Shown here in pieces: positions 28,169 through 41,392 of a DNA stretch of 64,000 nt. The notes under the pieces were generated by a model, which saw nothing but the letters and a program-made list of their open reading frames with translations, did no database searches and was not told where the DNA came from. Position numbers and translations under genes: made by a program. Position 1 is the first letter of the stretch; every line of letters starts with the position of its first letter. The DNA is from Hormiphora californensis (taxonomy: Eukaryota > Ctenophora > Tentaculata > Cydippida > Pleurobrachiidae), in the NCBI GenBank assembly GCA_020137815.1, contig CM035352.1:7794905-7858904 (forward strand). Direction: 5' to 3'.

Positions 28169-28570
28169 AGGGTACACACGACATGTACATGCAATGGTAC
28201 ATGATTAAGATATAGTTGCTAAGAGAGGTCTAGAACGTGTGAGCTGCATCATATATGTAATATAGTGTGAGTTATACAAATCACATGTGCTGCTGACTAG
28301 GTGATTGGCTCCATGCCATGTGAAATATAGAACTTGGTCTTGAGAAGGACGACCCCCCCCCCCACTAGAATGACCTGCTGCCCCCACCCGGATCGCAACT
28401 CACTAGACACCCCCCTAGTGGTAGGAATAACGTATGAACATATGAGTTGTCCAGACTGTCAGAGTATGTGTTAAACATATATATTTCCACGAATCTGTCT
28501 TAGTTTAAATAGCTCTAGCAAATCGATATGATACATTAGCTATATTCCCTCTTTAATAGGTTTTGCCTAT
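27209..28570. other. Gene-free stretch with a (GT)n tract
   Basis: Holds a GT microsatellite at about 28091-28166 and nothing else I can identify. Confidence 0.6.
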
Positions 28571-28573
28571 TTA

Positions 28574-28863
28574 GGGGAAACTCTAACTGAATGGCATCCC
28601 ATTAATGGGATCCCATCAACAGTAAAACTCTAACTGATAATGGACCACAGTGATGGTTCTTTCTCTGTATTCTCTCTGTAGGCAGTACATCTATGTACTA
28701 CCTACAGAGAGAATACAGAGAAAGAACTATAGGGCATGCCCGGGCACGGGCGCGCACACAGAGAGAATACAGAGAAAGAACCATCACTGTGGTCCATAAT
28801 CAGTTAGAGTTTTACTGTTGATGGGATCCCATTAATGGGATGCCATTCAGTTAGAGTTTCCCC
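28574..28863. mobile_element. 290-bp foldback MITE with TTA target duplication
   Basis: Arms of roughly 110 bases are perfect or nearly perfect inverted repeats beginning GGGGAAACTCTAACTGAATG. TTA flanks both ends (28571-28573, 28864-28866), as in PIF/Harbinger-type insertions. The centre has a smaller palindrome (GGCAGTACATCTATGTACTACC) and a GC-rich CGGGCACGGGCGCGC. Confidence 0.85.
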
Positions 28864-28866
28864 TTA

Positions 28867-30510
28867 GGCAGCATAGCCGTGAAAACTTGACATAACGGTT
28901 TCTCGAGTGTTCTAATTATAAACAAGTCTTGGTTTAAAATTAAATTATATCTCGAAGCTGAACTTACTAAACGGCCTGCATGAAACTGCCAAGTTTTGTA
29001 CAATAGATAGATTGCTTACGGTTACCGTTTTGACAGAAGACTGTTGGTGTATATCAAGGATGATTAAACGGTGTATCGTAACGGCTAATAATAGCTATAA
29101 CACGCAGCGGTAACAAATCAAAATATAACTGATATTGAGACAGCACCATCATCCTTTGTCCAAAGGAGCATGAAGGTGACAGATCCTGGAATATCGATTA
29201 AAAAGTTCCTCACAGAAGACACAGAAGTTGAAGCTTTGTTACACACCAATCAAGATACAACTATCAATTTCACAATCAGATTCATATAGGATACCCTTGC
29301 AGCACTGAGCTTTATAATGCCGTATAGGGTAGCGATATAATATCACAAAGTGTCACCTCAAGTGATTATCTTTTATGATCACCATCAAACAATCAAGGGG
29401 TTTGGGATCACAATCAATCAACTAGGGTTTGATCTCTCTCCATCTCTTGACATTCGTGGAAAATTAACCTCCCGATATATCGGGGTTCGAATGTACAACA
29501 AACCAGCTGGTAGTCATATTGTACAGTCAAACCTCGATAAACCGGACTTTTCAGGAGAAGGTTATAATTAGGTACTTATTTTCTCTCCGAACAAAATAAG
29601 TTACTTCCGGACAGGTGAAAAACACCATGGATAATATCCATTGGATAATATATACAGACGTGTTTCAGATGTGCACACTAACAGGCATGTCTTGCGATGT
29701 CCATACATTGACGCTGACAAAGAGAAGGAGAGAGAGAATTTTCGGAGTCGGGTTTCAGCCTTAAAGCTGTCTCCTGATGCTCTCTATATAGGTATGAAGG
29801 TATATCTCTCTTTATTTATCTTTCTCTCTCTCTCTATATTTCTTTCTTTCTATATCGTTTGTTAACAATAACGCGACTAAAGTTGCGTGTCTCCTTCTGA
29901 TAACATACCATCATGACAGAAACATCAAAACACACAACAGAAGACAAGTTCTTAGGCAAAAAAGGGAAACTTTTAGAAAACTGAAATGCTGAATAGAGTT
30001 GGAGTGGGGGTGACATATTTGGAAACTGAATATCTACTTCAAAATCTGGTTTGGTCTTGAATTGGTCATCGGTCGAGCGAGCCCGCGGCCAAATAGTAGG
30101 TATAGAGACCTGTGAGCGCAGAGAGTGATATATATTTTCATAGAAGCTGGAGAACAAAAAGGAAGACACTTCAAGAGAGAGACGAGATGGGCCAGTACTG
30201 ATTAACTTAGTGGAATGTATATATGGGGGACTCATAAATGATATGTGTGTGTCATGTGTGTGTCGTGTGTGTGAGAGTTTGCTATGGTTACTACACATGT
30301 GTGAGACAAACTGTGTTATAGGACATTTTGGTAAGAATTAGGGCCATAATTATAGTCCTTATTATATAATAGGCACTTAGCTGAGTATTCATTATAGCGA
30401 TACATACATGTATGTTAAGAGAAAGGAAATTGGGAAGTGAATAAACTATTATTATTTGTGTGCCACAAAATTAAATATTGCACTGACACAAATTGGGTAG
30501 TTAAAGCGAC
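28867..30510. other. Gene-free stretch with pogo-like element ends
   Basis: A Tigger-like right end (CCCGATATATCGGGGTTCGA) lies at about 29474-29493 and a left end (CAGTCAAACCTCGATAAACC) at about 29524-29543. No gene is recognisable. Confidence 0.5.
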
Positions 30511-30514
30511 AAAA

Positions 30515-30627
30515 CACATTAATTAGTTACATACACCCACATTAATTAGTTACATACACCCACATTAATTAGTGACATACACCCACATTAATTAGTTACA
30601 TACACCCACATTAATTAGTTACATACA
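30515..30627. repeat. 23-bp tandem repeat, about five copies
   Basis: Unit ATTAATTAGTTACATACACC plus CAC, nearly identical copies ending directly at the left end of the large palindrome. Confidence 0.9.
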
Positions 30628-30630
30628 ATA

Positions 30631-32195
30631 CAAGGTGGGCCACGGATTGTTGGTAAGGGTTAGCGAGTTGTCCCGTCAAAACGGTGATAGTTGCGAGAAT
30701 AAAAATCATGGGAGCACTCTGGATCAATTTCTTGGTAACTTTTTCCATAATTTTTTGTCAAAAATTTGAAAATTCATTTTTCATTCCTTCATTCATTTCT
30801 CGTTCATTTATGATGTGAGCATCCTAATTTTCCATCATGGTGCTATTTTTCTTTGGCTTGAATTTATCTTTCCAATGAACACCATAAAAATGAAATTGAA
30901 GCACCAGGTCACGTTGCAGTTGAGAAAATGCTCATGCATGATTTTGGCTCTTCCTGCGACTTTCAATGAGCTGTATCACGGCTCCCTTTTGTTCAATCTT
31001 TTTCAAAATTTGGGTGAACATTGGATAAACAAAGATCTTTGCTCACAAGAAAAATCAAGGTCAAAACTCAAAGTTCATTTTTCATTTTTGGTAGTTCATT
31101 CCACTCATTCAGGAACTAACATCCCTAAAGTCATGAAAAGATTTGGGTTTTGTTTGGCCTATGCTCTGCAATGCCAGAGAGGTGTAGTAGCGTGTTTCCG
31201 GGCTAGTTTTTGGGTGTCCATGTGATCATGATGATACCTGACACCTTATTTGGGCCATAATTAAGAGATTTTCTCAAGTTGAAGCATGTGACTTGGGTTT
31301 TCTGTGATTGATATCGTGAAACAATGTTATGGGATCCCATAGCACCCCTAAAATGATGATTAATTCAACAAAATGAGTTGATTTATTATTGAAAAGATTT
31401 AAACCGAAGACAAACTCAACTAAACGAACAATTTCGATCATAAATCAACTCATTTTGTTGAATTAATCATCATTTTAGGGGTGCTATGGGATCCCATAAC
31501 ATTGTTTCACGATATCAATCACAGAAAACCCAAGTCACATGCTTCAACTTGAGAAAATCTCTTAATTATGGCCCAAATAAGGTGTCAGGTATCATCATGA
31601 TCACATGGACACCCAAAAACTAGCCCGGAAACACGCTACTACACCTCTCTGGCATTGCAGAGCATAGGCCAAACAAAACCCAAAACTTTTCATGACTTTA
31701 GGGATGTTAGTTCCTGAATGAGTGGAATGAACTACCAAAAATGAAAAATGAACTTTGAGTTTTGACCTTGATTTTTCTTGTGAGCAAAGATCTTTGTTTA
31801 TCCAATGTTCACCCAAATTTTGAAAAAGATTGAACAAAAGGGAGCCGTGATACAGCTCATTGAAAGTCGCAGGAAGAGCCAAAATCATGCATGAGCATTT
31901 TCTCAACTGCAACGTGACCTGGTGCTTCAATTTCATTTTTATGGTGTTCATTGGAAAGATAAATTCAAGCCAAAGAAAAATAGCACCATGATGGAAAATT
32001 AGGATGCTCACATCATAAATGAACGAGAAATGAATGAAGGAATGAAAAATGAATTTTCAAATTTTTGACAAAAAATTATGGAAAAAGTTACCAAGAAATT
32101 GATCCAGAGTGCTCCCATGATTTTTATTCTCGCAACTATCGCCGTTTTGACGGGACAACTCGCTAACCCTTACCAACAATCCGTGGCCCACCTTG
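30631..32195. mobile_element. 1,565-bp near-perfect palindrome with TA target site
   Basis: Two 756-base arms (30631-31386 and 31440-32195) surround a 53-base loop. The arms are equal in length with no indels, and I found only two mismatches by eye. The ends read CAAGGTGGGCCACGGATTG and TA flanks both sides (30629-30630, 32196-32197), as in mariner-type insertions. Each arm has an identical 136-codon open frame (one residue different) resembling no family I know, probably fortuitous. A transcript across it would fold into a ~750-bp duplex. Confidence 0.85.
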
Positions 32196-32278
32196 TATAT
32201 GCCGCTATGACAGGTGCTGTATAACCGATGCTAGCGATCTGAAAAAGAAGTGAGAGATTCGCCGTAGTATCAAAGAAA

Positions 32279-32283
<5 letters not shown>

Positions 32284-32353
<70 letters not shown>
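32284..32353. repeat. (GA)n microsatellite
   Basis: A perfect GA run followed by degenerate GA to about 32435. Confidence 0.95.
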
Positions 32354-32357
<4 letters not shown>

Positions 32358-32601
32358 GAGAGTGAGAGAGAGAGAGAGAGAGTGAGAGACTGACGACTGG
32401 AGATTGAGTGAGACTGGAGAGTAAGAGAGAGAGAAGACTATATTCCGCTCACGATCTTCAGTCATAGAGAGAATATTGGAAAGAGAGCGATATATTTAAT
32501 CATGGCAGATAATTATTACCGTACATATATAATGTCACTGGATAAAGGCCGTCTACTGTCTATAGCACTACCGCAGTAGTCTCATTAAACATTTTCCAGT
32601 A

Positions 32602-32698
32602 CAGTCGGACCCCGATTTACCTTGTTGAGTATCAAGTCAACAAGATTTACCGGGAAATACCCTTCCCCTGAGTATCCCGATAAATCGAGGTCGGACTG
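32602..32698. mobile_element. 97-bp pogo/Tigger-like MITE
   Basis: CAGTCGGACCCCGATTTACC at the left and its inverse at the right, TA on both flanks. A short hairpin, CTTGTTGAGTATCAAGTCAACAAG less its last bases, interrupts the left repeat. Confidence 0.8.
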
Positions 32699-33042
32699 TA
32701 GTAAGAAATCCTCAAAGAAAACCATTTCTAAAATGATATTTGAGAATTCCTCTCTACCTATTTATAGTGGAAATTAACTGCTCAAATTCACGCAAAAACG
32801 CAATTTCTTAACCGGTAATATCGAAAGTCTAATATGTTTTGGTGTCACGTGTCTACGTGGCGGTAAAACGATCTAACGTTAGATCGGATAGCTATAACCG
32901 GCCTGCACACGAGTGCAAGACTAAAATCCCGCTTTTGAGTTATATGACGTCATGAAATAACTTATTTGGTTGTAAAATGTTCTAAATATGGTCAATGTCT
33001 GAAACTAACTCTCTCCCACCACCGCAAGAAATCCCAAACCAA

Positions 33043-33252
33043 CTAAATATGGTGCATTTAACGTTCCCTGCAAGCTAAACAACAGATCAAATCGAGGTTA
33101 TTTCAAAAGTAGGAACTAAGAAAGCAAAAGCAAAATGCACGTGTTGGCTAAATATGGTGCATATAACGTTCCCTGCAAGCTAAACAACAGATCAAATCGA
33201 GGTTATTTCAAAAGTAGGAACTAAGAAAGCAAAAGCAAAATGCACGTGTTGG
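33043..33252. repeat. 105-bp direct tandem duplication
   Basis: Two copies starting CTAAATATGGTGCAT are identical except for one or two bases. The flanking 32.7-34.1 kb shows no gene. Confidence 0.9.
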
Positions 33253-34173
33253 CTTACTTGTTACAAGTAGGTAGGTAACTATTTCCCTTCCTGCCTAGCT
33301 ACTACTTTTAACCCTGTTGCGATCTGCTCCTATTTTCCTAACTCCATCATTCTCTGAGCTCCCTCTCTTTACCTACTAGCGATACATGCTTTACCAAGGG
33401 CACTCATGTCTCATAGCTTTAAAGGAAAAAGAAATAGCCAATAGGTATAATAGCACTATAGCAAAGAGAAGGAGAGAGAAGAAAGAGGAAGAGAGAATAG
33501 AGATAGAAAGATAGAGAGAGAGATAGAAAGAAAAGATATCGGATTACATATATATGTAGAGAGGAAGAAGAAATGATGGATTAGACTGACATGTGTATAT
33601 TTCTAGGGCGGAGTAGGTAAATAAACAGAAACACGATGTATACATTGAGTTTCTTGCGGTATTTAGCTAACTTAGAATTTAAGAAGGTAGCATTGCACAA
33701 AGTAAGCAACTCAAGCTTTTCAAGAGCTTATGTAGTCACGGGAAGTCATACTTCCCATGTGTCAGTTAGATTTAACTCCGACGGCCCTAAAGCGAGAGAC
33801 ATGTCTAGACATGTCTAGACATGGTGTCAAGTGCTTTAAGATTTTACCATGTCCGAGCGAAAGGGTAGCCAAATGATGATCAAGGAAGGTAACCAGAGTT
33901 ATTCAGATGTAATATTGTCAAGTGTAAAAGCCAGATTCGTAACTACTACATATTAACTGGGTGGTATAATTCCCATATTTCACAAGACACAGTGTGTTGT
34001 TTGTATAAGGACAGCGATCAGAGCTGCTGGGAGCTGCTACCTGCTGGAGCTGCTGAGAGAGATCAATACTATCTGGAGTTGTAAACAGTTGGTGTTGTTG
34101 AGGGGTTACTCAACAAGTAATGTGTGGGTTTCTGTGAGCAGCTGTTAAAAAAACATCAGATGGTTCTTCCTTC

Positions 34174-34541
<368 letters not shown>

Positions 34542-34737
34542 CATACAATTCTCATCTGAGTAGTAACATTCTATTCCAGGTGTACTATGTCGTGATGTTG
34601 ACGGATGTACGAGACCCTTCGAGACCCTTCTTGGGCACACATAATTTGTGGAGATTAGCCCAGACACAGGGGACACGTTTAGTAAGGTAATACATGGGGA
34701 AACTACTAAATTATAAAATCCGCCTGGAATTGATTGA

Positions 34738-34856
34738 CATGTTCCTTGTCAGTCAGCTCTCACACCGGGCCGAAGGCCCGGTGCGAGCTTACGCGAGCCC
34801 GAAGGGCGAGCGCTTAAGTGCCGATAGACAGACTGCGTAGCATGGCAAGGAATTGA
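34738..34856. other. Compact GC-rich double-hairpin segment
   Basis: Two perfect hairpins with GAA loops follow each other: CACCGGGCCGAAGGCCCGGTG and GAGCCCGAAGGGC. They sit in AT-rich DNA between imperfect inverted repeats TTCCTTGTCAGTC and (inverse) TTCCTTGCCATGC, so this may be a small mobile element. No tRNA or known RNA fold was recognised. Confidence 0.4.
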
Positions 34857-35099
34857 TCTGGCTGTTTTTATCACTGTTCATTATTTTTGATCAACATGAT
34901 AAACTTAAGTTAAAACCAATTTCGAATACTGACAGCTCATTTTATGTATATTGATTTATGTATGCATGTATATTGATATTAAATTTAAAATTCCCATAAA
35001 ACTTAAATCGAATTTCGGAGATTCAAGATAGGTGATACCTACATCTTTTTATAATATGCCAAGTTACCCTTAAAATTCTCAAGACACTGATCGAAGATT

Positions 35100-36362
35100 G
35101 ATCAATACGTTGAAAAAAATAAAAAATAATAAAGAAAAAACATTCTCCCTTTTTCTCCTTTTTCCTTTTTTTTTTTCCCCCTTTTTTTTTTTCCCCCCCC
35201 TTTTTTTTCCTTTTTTTTTTTTTCAATTTTTTTTTTTTTTTTAAAATTTATTTTCTTTAATTTAACCCAAAAAACCCCAAAACCCCCAAAACCAAACCCC
35301 ACAAAAACAAACCCCAAAAAAAAAAAAAAAAAAAAAAAAAAACAAAACAAAAAACCCCCAAAAAAACCCCCCAAAAAACCAAAAAAAACAAAAAAAAACC
35401 AAAAAAACAAAACAAAAACAACAATTAACCCTTTTTTAAAAAAAAAAAACCCCCCAAAAAAAAAATTTGGGGAAAACAAAATTAAAATTTGAAAAAATTT
35501 TGTAGCTAACCGGGGAGGGGCCCAAAAGAAAAGGGGAAAACAAAAAAAACCCGGGTGGAAAAAACGGGTTTTTTTCATGTTAAATTTTTTTCTAAAAAAT
35601 TTAAAAAAAAAAATTTTAAAAGGCCTTTTTTGAAGTTTTTTGGGCAGAAAAATTTAAATTTTAAAATTATAAAACAAATGAAAGGGTGAAGGAAAAATTT
35701 TTTAAAAAAAAAAACTCAAGAAGATAAAATTTAAAACGGAAAAAAAAAAAAAAAAAAGAAAAAAAAGAAAAAAAGCAAAAGAAAGAAGTAATAACCCCGG
35801 AAAAAAAAAAAAATGAAACAAAAAGGCCCCTTTAAAAAAAAAAATTTAAAGGAAAAGAAGCTGATTTTGGGGAAAATTTTCCCCCCCAGGGGGACTGCGA
35901 AAAAACCATTACAAAAAACACAAACACAATACCTATCAAAAAAAAAATTTAGGAAAAGGTAAGAGAGGGGGGAAAAAAGGGAGAGAGAAAAGGAAGAGAA
36001 AGGGGAAAGAGAAGAGAAAAAGGGATAAAAAGAGAGAAAAGGAAGAAAAGGAGGAGAGGAAAAAAAGGGAAAGAGGAAAAAAAGGGGAAAAAAGGGGAAA
36101 GAGAAAAGGGAACAGAGGAGGAGAGAAAAGAGGAAAAAAAAAAGGTAGAGACCAAAAAAGGAAAAAAAAAGGGGAAAAGAAAAGAAAAGGAGGAAAGGAA
36201 AGGGACTGGGAAAAAAGTCAGAAATTTTTAAAAAGAAAAATCCCCACATTTTCCCCCAAAATTTTAATAAGGAGAAACGGCAAAAAGTAGAAAGGGGAAG
36301 GAAGGGGGGGAAAAAAGGGGGGGAAAGAGAGAAAAGAGAGGAGAGAGAGGAAAAAGGGAAAA
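35100..36362. other. Low-fidelity homopolymer-rich block
   Basis: Runs of T, A, C and G with no structure typical of the flanks, grading into GA-rich sequence. It has the same character as 3590-5370. Open frames here are not believable. Confidence 0.7.
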
Positions 36363-36624
36363 TCAAGATGAGAGTAAGGTTAGATAGTCATGAAAAAGAA
36401 CACCACTACCCTTTGTGAAAACTTTAGAATAAAAAGAAAGAAGAGAAGAGGACAGAGAAAGAAAGATAGAGATGAAAGAAAGAGAGACAGAGATAGGGAG
36501 TGATACAGCTTGTGTGTGTAGAAAGCTAATGTGAAACCTAGACTGAGCTGCTGTAACTGAATTACAGCACAGCCCGCGCACACACACACGTCACACAAAC
36601 TATACCATGCTCAGTATCAGACGT

Positions 36625-37040
36625 AGATGAAAATACCTAACAGCTAGAGATTTAGGAATCCATCTAGAGATTTAGAACACCATCTAGAGATTTAGGGCAC
36701 CATATAGAGATTTAGAAAAACCCTTAGAGATTTAGAAAAACCCCCTCTAGAGATTAGGAAACCATTAGAGGGTTTAGGCACTTTAGGTTTTTTGACACCA
36801 TCTAGAGATTAGGAAAAACCCTCTAGAGATTTTGGGGACCCTCTAAGATTAGGGGAAAAAACCATCTAGAGATTTAGGAAACCATCTAGAGATTTAGGGC
36901 ACCATCTAGAGATTTAGGAAACACCATCTAGGGATTTAGGAAACCATCTAGAGATTTAGGGCACCATCTAGAGATTTAGGGCACATCTGAGTTTTTGGGG
37001 CAATCTAGAGTTTTAGAACACTTTAGAGATTTCAAAAAAA
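36625..37040. repeat. ~20-bp minisatellite, decaying
   Basis: Unit CCATCTAGAGATTTAGGGCA repeated about twenty times, with copies losing bases and gaining homopolymers near 36710-36860 and again at the right end, suggesting mixed sequence quality. Confidence 0.8.
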
Positions 37041-37059
37041 ATTTTGGAAGTGAAAATTA

Positions 37060-37141
37060 AAAAAAAAAGTCACGTCACAAATCTATAGCCGGCCGTAGTC
37101 GCTTTTGACCGGCAATAACTCCCAGCCAGCAGGATAGAGGC

Positions 37142-37188
<47 letters not shown>

Positions 37189-37780
37189 AGGCGCTTAATT
37201 GAGTCTTATTATGAAGTGTGTGCACATGTGTGTGTGGGGGAGAACACACTCGCCTCTCCTTGGTGCCACGTGACTCGAGACACATGGTATTTCTTTACCT
37301 GCCTCTCTCAGCTCAAATAAAATACACAAGCTACTAAATCTAGGGAAAGGCTTCATTTTAATAAACGGGTAACCACTAGTAACGAATCAATTGTGGTAGC
37401 ACTGAATAATTTCTATAGAATTTGAAAAAAGTAGTTAAGCTGCAAAAGGCCAAATGGTTTACTCACATGACACATGCATTACTATACTGTTCAACTACGC
37501 GAATCAAAGTGGCCATAAAATATGAGTTAGCTTTCAAACCAATAAAGCCTCTATTTAGGAACATAAAACCTATATATGTAAGACCCGGTATTGTCTAGAT
37601 AGAGAGTTACGGCCCCGGCCCCTTGGTAATAACACATAGATGCTGCCCCCCCCACACATACATATAGTGAGATATGACAATCTGCAGTTTGAGTGTTCTT
37701 ATACACTCACCCCGACCCCCAACCTCCTCCTCATGAGCTGGTGTGTCGTGGTGGTTCCATGTGAAACGAGAGAACTTTCT
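37060..37780. other. Gene-free stretch
   Basis: A (GA)n tract lies at about 37140-37183. Nothing else is identifiable. Confidence 0.55.
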
Positions 37781-37784
37781 CTCT

Positions 37785-38620
37785 CTCTCTCTCTCTCTTT
37801 CTTCTTTTTGCCTCCCTTTTTCTCCTCTTCTTTCTCTCCCTCCTTTCTCTCTCCTCTCCCTTTTTCCTCTCCTTTTCTTTTCTTCCTCCTTTCTCTATTC
37901 TTTTCCCCTTTTTTTCTTCTCTCCTTTTCTTTTCCCCTTTTTTCTTCTTTTCCCCTTTTTTTCTCTCTTCCCCCCCTTGTTTGCTCCTTTTCTTTAAAAC
38001 CTTTAAAATTTTTCCCCTTTCTCCTTTGGAAAAAATTTGTGCCTTTCGATTTTTTATTTTTTTCTTTTTGAAATTTTTTTTTTTTTTTTTTTTTTTCCCC
38101 CCCCCCCCCCCCCCCCCCCCCCCTCCCCCCTCCCCCCCCCCTTTTTTCCCCCTTTTTTTTGGAATTAGGAAGGTTTGTATAGGGAAAGCAAAGGGAAGAG
38201 AAGAGGAGAAAAAGATAAAGGAAGAAGGAAGAGGGAAGAAGGGAAAAAAAGAGAAGGAGGGGAAAAAATGGGGAGGGAGGAGGAGGAGGAGAGAGAGAAA
38301 GGGGAAAAGAGAGAGAGAAAGGAGGGAAAAGGGAAAAAGCGAAAAGGGAATAAAAAGAAATGTAAAGAAAGGGGGAGGAAGGGAATTTAGAGTGGTTGGG
38401 GGGAAATGTAAAACGAGAAAAATTTCTTCCTTTTTTTTTTAAAAAAAATTTGTGGCTTGTTTCTTTTTTTTCCTCTTTCCCTCCCTCCCTTTTCTTCCTC
38501 TTTCTTTTTTTCCCCCCTTCTCTATCTCTCCCCCTTTTTTCTCCCCTTTTTCCCCTTAAAAAAAGCATTTTTTTCCAACACCCCAAAATTTTAAAAAAAA
38601 CTCCTTCATGACCCCTTTGG
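37785..38620. other. Low-fidelity pyrimidine- then purine-rich block
   Basis: CT-rich sequence grades into long T, C and A homopolymers (38068-38160) and then GA-rich sequence. Long serine/phenylalanine or lysine/glutamate reading frames are simple-repeat artefacts. Confidence 0.7.
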
Positions 38621-39464
38621 TTATAAGCTTTCAACTCTGAGCTTTGTGCACATTCTTTCTTCTCTCTCTTCTCTCTCTCCTCTCTTCCTCCTCTCTCTCC
38701 TCTCTCTCTCTCCCTCCTCTCTTCTCTCTCCCTCTCCTCTTCTCTCCTCTCTCTCTCCTCTATCTCTCCCTCTCTCCGGAATTGCGTCTTTCTATGCTTA
38801 TTCTCTTTTTAATTTCAGGTAAGTCGAAGGGAACTTTTGCACACGTATTTAGCCTTGAGTCGATTGAAATAATAGAGGGTTCTATTTTAATGGGGAGGAG
38901 GGAGAGTGAGGAGCAGAGGAGAGTAAGAGAGCTAGCAGAGGAGAAGGATAAAGAGAGAAGAGAGAGAGATGAGAGGAGAGAAGATAGAGAGAATGAGAAG
39001 ATAGATGCAGTAAGCTATTTTCCTCTTTCATCTCTGTTTTTCCTCTTCTCCACTCTCTCATCCCACTGCTCTTAGCTCTGCTATAATCTTCTACTCTCTC
39101 TTCTCTCCCCTATTTCTCTCTCATCTCTAAGCAAAGTTCCTAATTAATTGCTAGAGACGAGTGAAGCTAATATGAACATATAATGTCATCATGGAGTGTG
39201 TAGAAGAGTCAGGAAAAGTAAGGGAGAACAGGAGTGTGTTAATGAATTCAATTCCATGCAACGAAAGCAGGGGGAGTGTTAATTTAGAAATTTGGTGGAC
39301 AGGAACTTCAGACCTATAAGGTCGCCCGGTAATTTCTAAAAATATTAATGGGTTGACTGGTGTTAAATCAATCTTGAAGGTATTAGTTCATGATGCAATA
39401 TTTATATCCGTATTATAAGGTTGGATTCACTCTATATTTCCTCTCCTCTCTCGAACCCTCTCGT

Positions 39465-39508
<44 letters not shown>

Positions 39509-40345
39509 GGAAGTCCACCATCACCGAACCGGTGTTGAACTTCAATCACTCGAAGTGGAGCAGGTGAAGGATAGCGAAGACTGAAGGAGCTGGATGCATT
39601 CAAGGCTGCTTGTGGTGGCACAAACGGTTTTGCAACAAACTGTTTCGATGAAATACCGTAAGAAGACGCACACGCCCTAGAGATCGTTAGCGATATAACA
39701 CAGGTCACAGACGGTATTTCAAATAGTTGGAGGACCAGACAAGATCGTGAGGGGATGGTGAGGACTGGCTGATAGTCTCGTACATACACGCAGCAGCGTA
39801 CCGGAGGTAGCAAGAGCAAGCAACAGCAGTAGTAATAAAATCGCAAACTGTACTTCCGGCCTGACTCGCTGCGAGGGAGGAGGAGGCATAGAGAGAAAGA
39901 TAGGGAGGAGGCATATAGAGAGATAGATAGGGAGAGAGAGAAAGATATAGAGAGAGAGAAAGGTAGGAGAAGGCATAGAGAGATAGATAGAGAGGAGGCA
40001 GAGAGATAGATAGGGAGGAGGCATAGAGAGAGATAGGGAAAGAGATAGATAGGGAGAAGGAGGAGGCAGAGAGAGAAAGAAAGATAGAGAGAGAGAGGGA
40101 GAAAGATAGAAAGACATATAGGGAGGGAGAGAGAACGATAGAGAGGAAAGACAGAGAAAGAGCAAGATGGAAAAACAGAAAGTTTATTGCATGATCAATA
40201 AATCCGGGTTTATCCTGTGTGTCAATAACTTACTGATTACTGATAATGCTGTAGTTTGAATCTAAGACTATGAATTGATAGGAAATTTGCCGAGAGCCCC
40301 GAAAAAAAGCAATACGTGAGAAAAAAATTGGGTAGCGTCCAATTA

Positions 40346-40526
40346 CACGGTCGCTTGTAGTGGGAAAACGGTAATGGAAAACGGAGATACAGTAAGACGA
40401 CACGCAACCGTCGCCAATCAGGGCGCTAGTACGTGCTGAACACATGCACTTTTTGCCGCGTGTTATGCAACGTGCGTGTCTCATTACTGTATTTCCATTA
40501 CGGTAATACGACTACAAGCAGCACTG
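40346..40526. mobile_element. 181-bp MITE with TTA flanks (reverse copy of 20032-20211 family)
   Basis: Ends CACGGTCGCTTGTAGT and (inverse) CAGTGCTGCTTGTAGT, TTA on both sides (40343-40345, 40527-40529). Nearly full-length match to the copy at 20032-20211 in opposite orientation. Confidence 0.8.
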
Positions 40527-41305
40527 TTAGACTGCAGAGAAAGGACCGTGGCTGCTTAAGTGCAACACTAAAGAAAGTTGTTGAGTCGTCAACAAAAAGA
40601 AAGGGGCACCAACACCACGACATAGTATTATTCAAGTAGACTTGTAAGTTATGTACATTACATATCGAGTCGATATTATCGACTCACAGGCAGAAGTAGA
40701 ATCGCTGCAATCTCTCTGATCAGCTGCGAAACTTTTAAAAGAAATATCACAGAGCTCTAACGTCAGAAAATATACTGGTTAGTTACAATACACTTTGTGA
40801 CAAGCAAACACACGGCATGTACAATATGTACTGACATTTTAAAGTACAAATCTCATCATATAATATGTACATAATTGAGTAATGATAATTCATTCTCTAA
40901 TATGCGTGTATGTGAGAGAAAAGAGAGGATATTCAAACTATAGCCCGGTCGAGCTATAATTCTCACGAGAGACTTTCAAGTTTTCAGGGCTGAGGGCTCA
41001 ATGCTCATTACTCAATACTTAATAGCGGTGACTTAAACCTGAGGTTCAAACCACATGGCAGTATGGAACCCAAGACGTAAAAATGCATGTGGTAGCTGGC
41101 CTGTACAGAGACTGACAAGAGAATAGACATGGCAGCTAGAGAGACTGAAAAGGAGAAGACTGACTGCACAAAATAAAGTTTACAGAAGATCCCCAGCCGC
41201 CACACTCTCAACTCTTGTGGTTTGTGTACACGGCGCTAATTGCATGTTACACTAACTGCACCACCCTGTCAAAATGACAAACGGCGGCCCTGAACCGTGC
41301 TGTGG

Positions 41306-41308
<3 letters not shown>

Positions 41309-41389
<81 letters not shown>
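41309..41389. repeat. (GA)n microsatellite
   Basis: A perfect GA run. Confidence 0.95.

Positions 41390-41392
<3 letters not shown>

Noticed and set aside
30815-32011. Two identical 136-codon frames, one per palindrome arm
   Set aside because: No similarity to a known family, no start context or codon signal; identity follows from the palindrome. Kept only as a note in the element entry.
41008-41211. Hydrophobic 67-codon minus-strand frame that might supply missing receptor helices
   Set aside because: No splice acceptor in phase and no similarity to GPCR helices 3-7.
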